Of a stretch of DNA of 64,000 nt, positions 42,060 to 52,687 are shown piece by piece (the stretch's first letter is position 1; every line of letters starts with the position of its first letter). The translations under genes and the position numbers were made by a program. Under the pieces are notes generated by a model. It was not told where the DNA came from. It searched no databases and worked only from the letters and a program-made list of their open reading frames with translations. Source of the DNA: Nemania diffusa (lineage: Eukaryota > Ascomycota > Sordariomycetes > Xylariales > Xylariaceae); contig JBBPUQ010000004.1 of the NCBI GenBank assembly GCA_038501195.1, positions 3,410,001 through 3,474,000 of the forward strand, written 5' to 3'.

Positions 42060-44200
42060 TTGACCCCAAGGGGCCTCTAGTTTAAAACTGTTAGTTGTTT
42101 TTGCATATAGTTGTAAGTTTAAGTAACTTTTTTTTTTCAATAGTTTTTATATAAATAGGTAGGTTTGAGACTGTTGAGCGCGTAGGTTAGGCGTGTATAC
42201 ATATGACTAGTCAATAGCTTTTTGTAGGTCTTAGGTAGTTTTGGCCGTGTGACATTTAGCTCCCGCAGCAATATCCCCAATGATGCAATTCTATATATCG
42301 CTGGGTGTGGAGCGGGGCTTCGGATTCACTTACGAGTCACGGCCCAGCCCCTTGATCTTAGTTAGATTTTTGGTAGATCCACCATACTCGGTTCACCGCT
42401 GTGATCTCATCTCTAAGGTTGTGAAGCTTGGAAGTAGTAATCCCACTATCGAAAAGAAACAGCACATTTGATAGTTAACTAATAGCAGGGTGGATAGGGA
42501 CGATGTGGGTGGCAGGTAAATAAGTGCATTGATTACGTTAACATGCTTGCTTTTACAGATCTGACTAATAATAAACATTAATGCAATGTGGGGGATATGC
42601 TCATTTTCTTCATAACTTCACACTTAGCCTAGGTCCTATTAAGATTCGTTTGTGCCCCTTACAACAGAATCTAAGGAGCAACTAAAGCTGGTAACCGAAG
42701 CAAGAGAGTTTATTCGTTGCAGTGAAGAATAATGCTAACATTGGTAAAAATAGGGTGATGAGCTCTGGTTCTAAGACAAAACATACTATGTGAAAAAAAA
42801 GCCAACATGAGGGGTATGAATAGAGTCAAGTTGGGGTTCACGGCCGTTTGGGTCCAAGGCCTATTATTGATCGCCGTTAATAAAAATGTGGCTTGCAAGA
42901 GATGATTATTAGTTGTGGAATATAGATGGGCCGTCGAAGAGCCGATGCTAGTGCTCTTAGCGTCTTGGGTAGGACGTCAGATGAGGTGTAGCTTCTTGTA
43001 CCCCAATCCCTTTTCTACCTCAGTGTAGTAGGCCAGCGCTGAGTATTAGGATGTGAAGATATTCTTTCTACACAGTTGGCCTATTAGATGAGAGAAACTA
43101 GTTTTTGCGTACGAAGAGAAGTATAGAGTACACCTGGCTGAATCTGTGTTTCTGGCCAGTTCATTCTATCCACTCCTTTTACCGCCTACCAGAACTAATA
43201 TGAAGGCAAAATAACTCTAGCTTTTAATCTATAACAAAATGATATATATGTAACAGATAGAGGGTTTAATAATAGAGCCGGGATATTCATATTTGGCCCA
43301 TGATTCAACCTAGGTACAATTGGAACTCCACTGTATGGTGACGCACCATAGAATGATGAACAGGAAAAGTAGTTGTATGGAAGGATGCCTTAATTGGACA
43401 TATCATGTCGCATTAGTGTCAATGCCTGTTAGAGTTTACTTGCTAGAACAACTCATTACATTATAGTGTGAGGTGATAATGTACCTAGACCCTATAGGGG
43501 TAGTTGTACTGGTGCTTTGGCTATATATATGGTATCTCTGGCCCCCAAGGAAGAAGGCCGGCAATTAATTGCTGTTTCTATTGAGCCCTGTACTACACCC
43601 TGCTTCCTCGTTGCAACCAAGTTCCTTCCTCGGACTAAATTTTCTGACATAACTTGTCTGCTGGTCTATCCTTGGTGGGCTGAGTATCTACTTATCAAGG
43701 CTGGCGGACACACAAGCATAGTAGTCATGTTGGCCTCAGGAATTATGTGAATAGGATGGAGCATGAACGCTGAAACCAGTCTATTGTACAACCTCCGTCA
43801 GGAAGTGCCCTCTTCCGCCTCTAGATGCTTGTCTGTCTCTATGTTTTATGCATCTACAGCAAACAAGTTCGTAAGAATCGTAAGGCCGTTCACATGGCCC
43901 TCAATTTCAAAGGCGTTCGACACAACCAGAGAAGCCTGCAGATCCAAGCCCGGCGCCGCCCAGTCTAAATGACAAACAAAATGAACAAGCAGCACCGCCA
44001 CGGGATCGTGATGAGCTGCTTTGTGAAACCCAGTGACGAGGCTCTTGCCAAAGCCCAAGACAATCCCAAATTTTGGTGCCTTGAACAATCGGTGCGAGGC
44101 TATACATGATGGAAGAGTGTCACCACTTATCCGGTATTAAGTCCAACCCTGATCAGTTCAACTTCTGATCCTTGACTAGCCCTTAAGTATCGAGATTCGT
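42060..44200. other. Gene-free transition zone, about 2.1 kb
   Basis: Base composition is normal but no coding family is recognised. Several frames of 60-80 codons overlap on both strands, for example 43517-43750 (+), 43763-43972 (+) and 43846-44088 (-). None has recognisable domains and neighbouring frames do not join through convincing GT/AG introns. It may be intergenic DNA or an old pseudogene. Not tRNA: no T-loop/acceptor pattern found. Confidence 0.45.
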
Positions 44201-45345
44201 TTATTTAGAAATCTCAACACCACCGGTGGCGCCGAGGGCCTTCTTAATGTCTCCGTAGATGGCGAACTGACCAGCAGTCAGGGTACCAACCATGAAGAGA
44301 CGGGCGCCAATACCGGTGTATGATCCGCGGAAACCAAGCTCCTTGGCAATCTTGATCAGACGGCTGGTGGTGCCCTCACCGGGGAGACCCTTGGTCTTGT
44401 TGATCTTGGAAAGCATTGTATCGGCGGGCTGGGAGACAAGGGCAGCGGCGAAACCAGCAATCAGACCAGATCCGAGGTTGACGGTGGTCTGCAGACCATC
44501 GGACATATCCTTCTTGGGGAACTTGCGGTAGACAGCCTCAGCAACCTTCTCATAGACCACGAACTTGGCCATGGTGTAGGGAACCCTGTTCAGATGTGAG
44601 TGGTGACCGCATATATGGCACTAGCTTGTCGAGCTAGACTTACTGCTTGAATAGGATGGGGCCGAAGCCGGCATAGAAAGCACCAATACCCTCCTGCTTC
44701 AGCATCTTGCTGAAACCACCGATCAGACCGTTGGCGTAAGTAGGCTCAGAGACGAGACGGATACGGGTAGCCTCAAGAGGGCAGAGGGCGATATCGGCGA
44801 AGAACTCGGCGGCGGCAGACGAGGCCAGGTAGACACCGGTTCGGTAGTTGGAGGCATTCTCAATACCGAAGGTGTTGATGGCCTGCTGCTTGAAGAACTC
44901 GTATCCACCAAACTTGAAAGCACCCTGGAGGAAGTAGCCGGCGAAGGTAGGGCCAACACCGGTCAACAACGCACCAGCACCCTCATTGGCAATGACTTGG
45001 CGGAAGCCACCGATCAGACCGCGGTTGTAGGTGACGGGGTCGAGCTGGATTCTTGTCTTGACGCTGTTTAGAGGCCGAATTAGCACGAAGAATCTTGGCG
45101 CATTCCCGATGCGACTGCAAGCCGAAGCAATTGGAAGCCCAATTGCTCCGTATGCCCGGGGCGTAGCGATGTGCGCAAAGCGACCGAGCCGGTAATTAGG
45201 GTATAACATACACATCGACGGGGGTTAGAGAACCGTGAGTGACGGAGCAGCAGATGGCACCAGCAATGGCGAATCTGGAGTAGAGAGCAGCGCCGCTCAG
45301 CTCCTGGGTAGGGGCAGGGACGACGTCGACCTTGGCGGAAGCCAT
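44201..45345 (-). CDS. Mitochondrial phosphate carrier (Mir1-type), 312 aa
   Basis: Imports inorganic phosphate with H+ into the mitochondrial matrix across the inner membrane, supplying ATP synthase. Exons on the minus strand are 45212-45345, 44644-45063 and 44201-44585. The introns (148 and 58 nt) have GTATGT/CAG and GTAAGT/CAG borders, and the joined frame is 313 codons including stop. The protein shows the mitochondrial carrier triplicate plan, with signatures PVDVVK, PLEATR and PADTML closing the odd helices of repeats 1-3. The phrases [21 protein letters not shown] and [13 protein letters not shown] are characteristic of fungal phosphate carriers, and the length matches the family. The start is the only ATG before the conserved first repeat. 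Close to yeast MIR1 in motif content. No disruption seen. Confidence 0.96.
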
Positions 45346-45560
45346 TGCGAAACAAGACGGAACGGAAGGACGGGAGATAGATATTAAGAGAAACTGAGTG
45401 GAGAGGTGACGACGGGTCGTTCACGAGTTGATTAAGGAGAGAAAAGAGGGCTCGAGAGACACGATGCCGTCTTCTTATTACGCGGATGGTAAACGGAGGA
45501 TGGATGGTGGTGGGAAGAAAGGATAGACTAGACAGGTTGCTGAGGCTTTTTCTCAAGACT
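45346..45560 (-). promoter_or_regulatory. Pyrimidine-rich leader of the phosphate carrier gene
   Basis: Read on the minus strand, the stretch before the ATG is rich in CT runs (CCTCTCCACTC, TCTCCCGTCCTTCCGTTCCG). Such CT blocks near the transcription start are common in strongly expressed fungal housekeeping genes. The exact start site cannot be set. Confidence 0.4.
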
Positions 45561-46629
45561 CTGATAAGTGGACAGAATACCTAGTCTCGGCTTTCGTTTT
45601 TGTGCCAAGCAGAAAAATATGCAATTAACAATTTTTTCTTTCTTGTTTGATTGGCCCCTCTCGGAAGATGGCGGGAACAAACCTGAATCGACAGCCCACT
45701 TTTATAGGCAATTTCTCGGGTAGGTAGGTACAGTATCCACTACACTCACACAGACAATACAGAATACCTAAATAGGAAATAGATGGAGGGTTCAATACTT
45801 TTATACCGATAACTCCGGGCGTGATCCCACAGAGGACTATAGGTACACGTAGCACTAAGCGCGTGCCTACAAGTTCACTAGAACATCGAGAAATCAAACA
45901 ATGGCGATGCCTGATGTGTCGGCCTTGCAGAATTACTTTAGGCTGAAGAGCTGACAGTCGTGGCCAGATATAAGCCTTGTGTGTTTTTCGCAGGTTATTT
46001 GCCAGTAGAAGGTCTCCAAATAACCACCTGTCAGCCTAGCGAACTCTGATTTGTTCGCCATTTATAGATCAGGGGTCTTCTTCAGTACCACATGTAACAT
46101 AGTACGCATACCACTATGTACATATGCATGTATGCATGTGTAGTATGCTGTGCTACATTACTACATAATTGCACGTGCATGCAGAACATAAACGACGTCA
46201 GTTAGTCTCTTGAGCCTCAAGATAAAGCTGAACGTGATACATGAATCAAGACTATTATTTTAGAATCAACCAGTGCTGCACTAGGTGTTGCGTTAGACGT
46301 CGATATTTTGAGCATGATTACCATGCTAGGTACTTTGCCTTCAACCTGCCTCGTATCACTCTATTACTCACTAATTGCCATCTAAAGAACTTTTGCCTGG
46401 AAATGCTCGAGTCAAGCCATGGACAAACGAGCCTTATATATGGGTACTTTATTAAGTGTATACATATGTAGTACATGTACCTGAGTTAGTTAAAGTCGAT
46501 CTGCCCCAAACATAACCATACTCTGTAGTAGATCTGATATCCAGTTGAGAGATATTGACACTTCGCCACACGCTACATGACAACCCTTTCCCACTTTGGG
46601 ATAATATCATTAAAAGCACATACACCGAG
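45561..46629. other. Intergenic, no gene recognised
   Basis: Holds GGTAGGTA-type simple sequence (about 45,715-45,730). A palindrome-rich stretch at 46,090-46,185 includes CATAGT...ACTATG (46096-46116) and repeated GCATG words. Open frames at 46241-46471 and 46452-46658 have no recognisable domain. Confidence 0.4.
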
Positions 46630-47048
46630 CAGAGCGGGAGTATCAAGAAACCACACACACCCCATAATACACCTAAACACTACAACTTTAAAGGCCTGCC
46701 AAACAGCCAAATAGAATCGAAAAAATAACATAAACAATTGTATAAATAGATAAAAAAAAAAAGGCAGCTATATGAATACAAAAAGTAAAGTAGTAACGTA
46801 CGTTGTACTATAAAGCAAAACTATAATACAAAAGGTATAAACCACTATAACAACAACTCTAGAGTACGTAGCTATTAACTTTGGTTAATATTAACTTATA
46901 TATATCAATATAATTGCCATTTTTTCTACTATTTAAATCTTGACATAGATCAATTTTATGATTTTATTTGGTTGCTTGGTAGGCCTTTGAAGCAGTAGCG
47001 TCTAGGTGTATCATGGGGTGTGTGTGGTTTCTTGGTACTCCGACTCTG
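46630..47048. mobile_element. MITE with long terminal inverted repeats and 6-bp TSD
   Basis: The left end from 46630 (CAGAG...) matches the reverse complement of the right end from 47048 inward for about 80-95 bp. The shared core GTA(T/C)CAAGAAACCACACAC is followed by CCCCAT(A/G)ATACACCTA. About 15 mismatches are visible, most of them transitions. The element is flanked on both sides by ACCGAG (46624-46629 and 47049-47054), an exact apparent target-site duplication. The interior (about 46,730-46,950) is AT-rich and has no ORF, so the element is non-autonomous and probably RIP-mutated. The CAGAG tip resembles hAT ends, but hAT duplications are normally 8 bp, so the superfamily is open. Confidence 0.85.
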
Positions 47049-47054
47049 ACCGAG

Positions 47055-47825
47055 AAGATACTTAGAAGATAGGAATTGAAATTTCCATGGAACCCCTCAG
47101 CATACACAATTATTTTCAACATTAGATCTTCACTTTGTATTCTATATGCGCACTTATATACTACTATCTACTTTGGCGCTGAATACACCTGGGATTAACG
47201 CACGATGGCCACGGACCGCGATAGCACTAAGTGTTGACCTTTTAAGAATTTAGGTTCTACTAATTTAAATTGACCATTGAAGATGGACTCGATCTAGACA
47301 ATTCCCGATGAAACAACACAGTAATATGTATCTCAAAGTTGTCGCAAAATGTAAATATTTGAATCGCTTTAACAGTGTAACTAGGATGTCTGGCTTAAGC
47401 GAGGAAGCTGTCACATCCCCTTCTAACTATGCTGGTGTTCTTGGAAAAAGATCTCCTACGCATGGCTAGGGCCAGGTAATTGTTTAGAAGAAGAGTTTGA
47501 AGCAATTCTAAGTTAGATAACTGAGTATACTACTCATGCAATACTCACAATTGGCAACGTCGCCCAACCTACTCACGAATCTCGCTATATTTAGCGCCTA
47601 GTGTCGAGATTAAGAGCACAACATGGAGTTGCGATACGACCGGTAATGACAGACATTTTATATATATGGCCTAGTTATCGAATTATCGCTAGATCGTGCC
47701 ATCGATTGCCCACCATCCCACTTCCTCATCCGCCCCTAGCCATGCGACAGACCCCGCCATGCCATCTCTTCACGCCCCTCTCAGCAGCGTCCCACGCACC
47801 GTACATTTCCTACACGCTCCACCCC
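47055..47825. other. Intergenic, nothing recognised
   Basis: Lies between the MITE and the 3' end of the dioxygenase gene. The only sizeable frame (47601-48266, +) is antisense to dioxygenase exon 5 and is a GC-rich shadow. Confidence 0.45.
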
Positions 47826-49356
47826 CTAAGGGCGGGGGCCGCCGGTAGGGAAAGTGCCATTACCACCCGGACCACCCGGACCGCCCGGCCCTCCCGGCCC
47901 TCCCGGACCGCCGGGGCCGCCACCGCCGTTGCCGGTCGAGACGCCGCCGCCCTCGAGGTAGTGCGCGGCGGCCTGGCGGTTGGCGGACTGGTCGGCGGTC
48001 GTGTTGACGAAGACGGTGAGGAACGCCAGCAGGCCGTCGTCGAGCGTCTCGCCGAGGCGCACGTAGTCCACGAACGGGTCGTAGTCCACCGTCGCCTGGC
48101 TGATGCCGATGCCGTCCTGCGAGTTGAGCGTCAGGCTCTGCGTGTTGGTGCTGTACGGCAGGAGCTGCCCCGCCTCGGTGAGGAGGTCCTGGTCGAAGAA
48201 GAGCTGTTTGCCGGGGAAGGGATTCCGTTAGTGCATTGTTCGTTTGTTGGGATAGAGTTGTGGTAGGGGTCTCGGGAGCCGGCAGGCTGCAGTTGCAAGG
48301 GTAGGGAAGACCCTGGTTAGATGCTTGATGCGGGCTTCCGAGACAAAGTTAAGGGGGCGTAGAAGAGTATGGGATACTGACCTGGCCAATGTGCGATGGT
48401 GTTCCGCTGTCCGCCGCATATGTGTTGTTGGGGAAAAGAGTGGCATTGGAGGTCGACATCAGATGGATATGGGGCGTGCGTCCGGTGTAGTGGCCCGGCA
48501 GGATGGTGTCGAACTGCACGACGCCGTCTTCGTCGGTCTTCTGGATACCACGGCCGTGTGTCGTGTTCAGGCCACCCTGGCCCGAGGCGGAGACGCCCGA
48601 GTATACGCCCGTGGCGTTGCAAGCCCACTGAAGGAAGTTGTATTAGCGAATAGCTATTATGACCGGTGGCCTCGAGCATGGGTTAGAGGCCACTCACGAT
48701 GTCAACAAGGGTCTCTGCAGGGATGGGTTCGCAGGTATTTAGGTCGATGAACTGGAGGTCAAGGTGCAGGGGCACACCGGCCTGGCCATCAGTGACATCG
48801 GACTGTGGCATTTTACGTCAGCTTCGCAGTTTTCGTGAGTTCTCAGTAGCACTATTTACCCTGATGAGCTCGCCTGAGACCCAATATGGACCGATGGTGA
48901 CCTCAGGAACGAGAGCTACACTGGAGTTTGAATCGAAGATGGTGGCTAAGGAGGTATCGAGATCGTAGCCTAGGGACGTGGAGTCATGGTCGACAACAGA
49001 CCACTTGTTGAAACCCGCTTGATCACGCTTCGACTTTAGAGGCTCTAATATCTCGTTCATTAATAAGTCCGCTCCTCAAATAGAGGGAGTAGGGCCTGCT
49101 CACTGGTGGTAGCACCACGCTTTTGGCGAAGGGCTTCAGCCGTGGCTGCACGGCGGGCTACGGAGCGAGCTTTCAGGGCCGCAGTGTTGGCAGAGGTTGC
49201 ACAGGCGCTGATAGCACGACGGGCGAATGGGAAAGCAGCATTGTGCGCCGCAAGTTCACGCCGAACTTCCTCTGCGGTGTCGCCTGGATGGGCCGCCGCA
49301 GCCCCAAGGAGGGTTGAAAACGCCAAAGAGGCGGCTAGGTTGCGTACATTCACCAT
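47826..49356 (-). CDS. Secreted intradiol ring-cleavage dioxygenase, 388 aa
   Basis: Predicted extracellular Fe(III) enzyme that opens catechol-type rings between the two hydroxyls (protocatechuate 3,4-dioxygenase beta-like fold). Exons are 49104-49356, 48860-49044, 48698-48802, 48382-48627 and 47826-48203. The introns of 59, 57, 70 and 178 nt are all GT/AG, and the joined frame is 389 codons. Residues 1-22 form a signal peptide ending AAAA, giving a mature N-terminus HPG, as usual in this family. The catalytic domain carries EVTIGPYWVSGE, VTDGQAGVPLHLDLQ and LPGHYTGRTPHIHL. Likely iron ligands are Tyr138, Tyr228, His234 and His236. The C-terminus is a Gly/Pro-repeat tail. The position before LVPE that is Cys in relatives I recall is Val-Ala here. 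Substrate unknown. The upstream GTG in frame is not taken as the start. Confidence 0.92.
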
Positions 49357-49464
49357 GTTGGTTATCACCTCGAGTGGGAAACTAGTATCTCAGAGAATGA
49401 AAGGCTTAAATAGCGTGCCAGCCAGTTAGAAAGGCTCCCAGAGACTTGGAGCGACGTGGTTTTC

Positions 49465-49473
49465 TTTTATATA
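49465..49473 (-). promoter_or_regulatory. TATA box of the dioxygenase gene
   Basis: TATATAAAA on the minus strand, 109-117 bases upstream of the chosen ATG, which would allow a 5' leader of about 80 nt. Good match and sensible position, but not proven. Confidence 0.45.
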
Positions 49474-50400
49474 TCCTACGATACATTCTCGTTGTGGACT
49501 GGGCACATTTTCGTGCTGCCGCCGTTGGCCCAACCCGGTCAATAACAAGGCCACTTGTATATCCGCACAACTCATATTGCCTCCCATATTCAGTGTTCTC
49601 TCAGTGCTGTTGAGGAAGGTGGAGTGTCATCTAGGGATATGCTATGTCAGAATATCAGAGCCAGTGTGTCGATCAACTCAAAAGGTCGCACCGATGTTGA
49701 ACCAGCCAATCAAATAGCGTACATTAGGCATCACTCCGTGCCAAGTCTACCTTTCGGAGCGGTGGAGTGAACCGAGTGGTGGAGGGAACCGGGTTGTGGA
49801 CAGGGCCTCCCCAAGGTAGTATTCGACATCGGGATGTGGGAGCCACCGGAGCTTACGCGGCGGCTCCCTGCATCTGTATATATCAGACCCGCCAAGCCTC
49901 TAAGTGATGAGTATTTGAATGCTGAAATGACCGGATTAGACAATCCGTTGACTCTACTGGGACTGTAGATGGCATGGCAGTATTATATCCATAAACTCTG
50001 TTTTACCCGAGGGTGCGAGCAATCTTAGAAGCGATATTGTAGAGGCGGTTCGTCCTCAGAGGACGCGTGGTGCCATCCCTGGGTTGGGTTGAAGGTGACG
50101 ATTTTATCACAAGTCATAAAAAGCCAAGTACAGTAGCGTATCTGCATCATGTTCAAAGAATGGAGCATCTCCACGAGTATATTGAAGATAGGAACGCTCA
50201 CTAATCAATCCCGATGCCTGTGGGAAAAAAAAGCGAACCACTAAGTGAGATCGGATATGTCACCATCTCTCCAGTCACATGTTTTGCAGTAGTGAAACCA
50301 GCCAAGTCATCATGGCTAGTCATTTATGGCAGGTGTCAGTGGGCGTGGGTTGGTCTTATAGGAGGCGGTATTCTGGTTTGCAATCGCCAAGTAGTTTCTA
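49474..50400. other. Intergenic between dioxygenase promoter and SDR 3' end
   Basis: Normal composition. The frames at 49555-49770, 49731-49943 and 50214-50474 have no domain and no intron partners. Nothing else recognised. Confidence 0.45.
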
Positions 50401-51485
50401 TTAGGCCATCTTTCCTAGAACGTAGGGCAAGCCGGCACTTAGACCACCATCGACGGCCCAGGCTTGACCGTTGACATAACTCGCCTCATTGCTCCCCAAG
50501 AACAGGACCACGCGGGCTATTTCATCCGCTATCCCAGCCCGCTTCAACGGATTTAGCTGCCCGAGCTTCTTCTCCGTGCCTCGGGCGCGTGCAGAGTCAA
50601 ACGTCGAGATTGTCATACCGGTCTCTATTAGGCCAGGACAGACGCAGTTGACGCGAATGCCCGTGCCCGAGAGCTGGTAGGCTACTGACTGCACAAGAGA
50701 CACAACGGCAGCCTTGGAGGCTGAGTATGGGCTCGTGCCAGCGTTTGACCTCAGCCCGGCTACGGACGCCGTGGCAATAATACTTCCGGAGGCCGACTTT
50801 TTGTCCGCCGAAGTCTTCTTCATGGCGGGCGCTGCATATTTAGCAGCTAGGAACACACTAGCTAAGATGTTAGAAGGAGAAGGAAATGGGGGCGGCGGAT
50901 TAGTTGATGCAACGGACCTGGCAGTATTGGTATCTAGCACTTTCATAAAGTCCTCCTTGCTGACATCGGTGAAGGCCGCCATGGGACCAACAATCCCAGC
51001 ATTGGCAAAAAAGACATCCAACCTCCCATAGTTCTGTATCGCTTCATCGACTACGGCTTTCACGGCCTGCTCGTCGGCTGCGTCAAACTGTCGGATATGT
51101 ACGCTCACGGCAGGGTATAATGAGGTGATTTCGCGCTTGTGCGTTTCGAGGTTCTTGCTATCGTAGTCACAAATATAGACAGCCTTCGCACCGCTCTCGG
51201 CGAACAAATGCGCTGTCGCTCGACCTATCCCTATGATCGAGTTGGCACCTGGATTGGTTGCAGCGAAGCAGTTAGTTTCGTGCCTTGCAATGGAATGCGA
51301 TTAACATAGTTCAATTGAGTCGCGGTACCTGTGATTATGACCACCTTTCCCGGCACTCGGGGCCCGTTGGACGCGCCGGCGAGCTTTTGGATCGCCGGTA
51401 TTCCCTCGAAACCCTGGGCACCACTGCTTTGTGGGGAGAGCTGGCTGCCAAGCGCGGCAATTCTCTGTTTCGCGATATCCGCCAT
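50401..51485 (-). CDS. Short-chain dehydrogenase/reductase (classical SDR), 314 aa
   Basis: NAD(P)-dependent oxidoreductase; substrate not predictable. Exons are 51329-51485, 50918-51248 and 50401-50857, with introns of 80 nt (GTACCG/CAG) and 60 nt (GTCCGT/TAG). The joined frame is 315 codons. Rossmann fold signature T52-G-A-N-x3-G-I-G61, NAG at 135-137, catalytic Ser194 (TASVAG), Tyr207 and Lys211 (YSASK), and the closing VDGG near residue 300. An N-terminal extension of about 45 residues before the first strand (IPAIQKLAG...PRVPGKVVIITG) is common in fungal members of this group. Intron 2 is a multiple of three with no stop, so the unspliced frame also stays open. Removing it restores the expected NTASVFLAAKYA helix. 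Divergent from the GH12 gene across a 1.2-kb gap. Confidence 0.93.
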
Positions 51486-52687
51486 CTCGATAACAGATAG
51501 TAAATTTTAATTTATTAAGAGCCTCTAATACAGAATGACTCGGGACTTTAGAGCGACTAACTCATTGTCATGATGGGACCGACTTTACCGATAATTCGGT
51601 TTGGTATGGCTAGAGGAGGATGAGGAGCAGGTTACAAACAGCCGAGGCTTCATGGGTTTCATTAGACTAGTGGTGCAGGGGTTTTCGGTGACATAATGAC
51701 TAGTAGTTTACTGTACCTACCTGCGTGTACAGTGGTGTAAGCTTTGTCTAGCTCCTATGTATGTAAGTCGGGAGACAAATTACAAATTCCTGGAACCGCT
51801 CGACATACCGACGGTATGGATTCTTTATTCCCATTTCGAATAGCTAGCCAGACAAAGCCGTGGTAAATGTTTTGCACTTTTGGGAGATACCCGACATTTA
51901 TTAATACTTGATGTTTCACGGCAGCGCTGGGTAAGTATTTTGTACAGGGATTGATCTCGTGTTCTTGGCCCATTCATGGTGGTGTCGAGGTGTTGTCGCT
52001 GTAGAGAGATAATTACTCTTGTCAATCGCGACTATATCTAGAGATGTTAGGTTCATTCGAGATGAAGTTAACCACAAGACGAACCCCACTACAAAACGAA
52101 ACCAGATCCCACAAGATAGCAATTACCGTCGTTGGCTTTCTTTCTATACCTATAGAAAAAAAACAGCGACGACGACATCATGGCAAAACTGAGGACAACA
52201 AGGGTGACTGATCCCTAATTGATGGAGTGATGGATCGATGGAGATAGATGTCGAACCTCCTCCCCAGGGTTAATCCACCAATCTCCGACAGGAAAACCTC
52301 CGTCGATCAACCTGCTCCCCACAAAGGCTAGTAATCCAGGCGGTTGGGAATTATCCGTCACAAAACAAAAACCACCCAGTCAGACCACACTACGTCCGTT
52401 TCGTTAGCCTATGCTCCGTGCCGGAAACGGCTTGACGACGCCGGGGAGGCCATCCAACCACGAGTCCATGACGTCCACGTCACCTCAACGGACGATGGAA
52501 GCGCGGAAGCCGAACTGCCAGGAGCCGGTCAAGGAAAAATAGCATCCGGCGGACGACGCGCGCAGCGCAGATGGCGATGGCACGTCCAATTGAAAAGCCG
52601 CGCATAGTCGACCGTGTTTGACTACAGACAAGACCTCGTCCTGCACTCATCTCACCACCGAGTAGCATCCCAACGACCACCAGCACC
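51486..52687. promoter_or_regulatory. Shared upstream region of the divergent SDR and GH12 genes
   Basis: A 1.2-kb spacer without a recognisable gene between two outward-reading starts. On the GH12 side, possible carbon-control sites are CCCCAG (52262-52267) and CCGGGG (52441-52446), both fitting the CreA consensus SYGGRG. GGCTAG (52326-52331) fits the XlnR consensus GGCTAR. These six-base words are common by chance; the link to cellulase/hemicellulase regulation is inference. Confidence 0.25.

Noticed and set aside
43846..44088. 80-codon minus-strand ORF as a gene
   Set aside because: Overlapped by other frames on both strands, no domain, no splice partners; kept only as part of an unassigned zone.
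47601..48266. 221-codon plus-strand ORF
   Set aside because: Antisense to exon 5 and intron 4 of the dioxygenase gene; Arg/Ala-rich composition is a shadow of its GC-rich codons.
49060..49104. Frameshift or stop disabling the dioxygenase between its first two open frames
   Set aside because: A 59-nt GTGAGC...TTAG intron at 49045-49103 removes the stop and joins the frames, so the gene looks intact.
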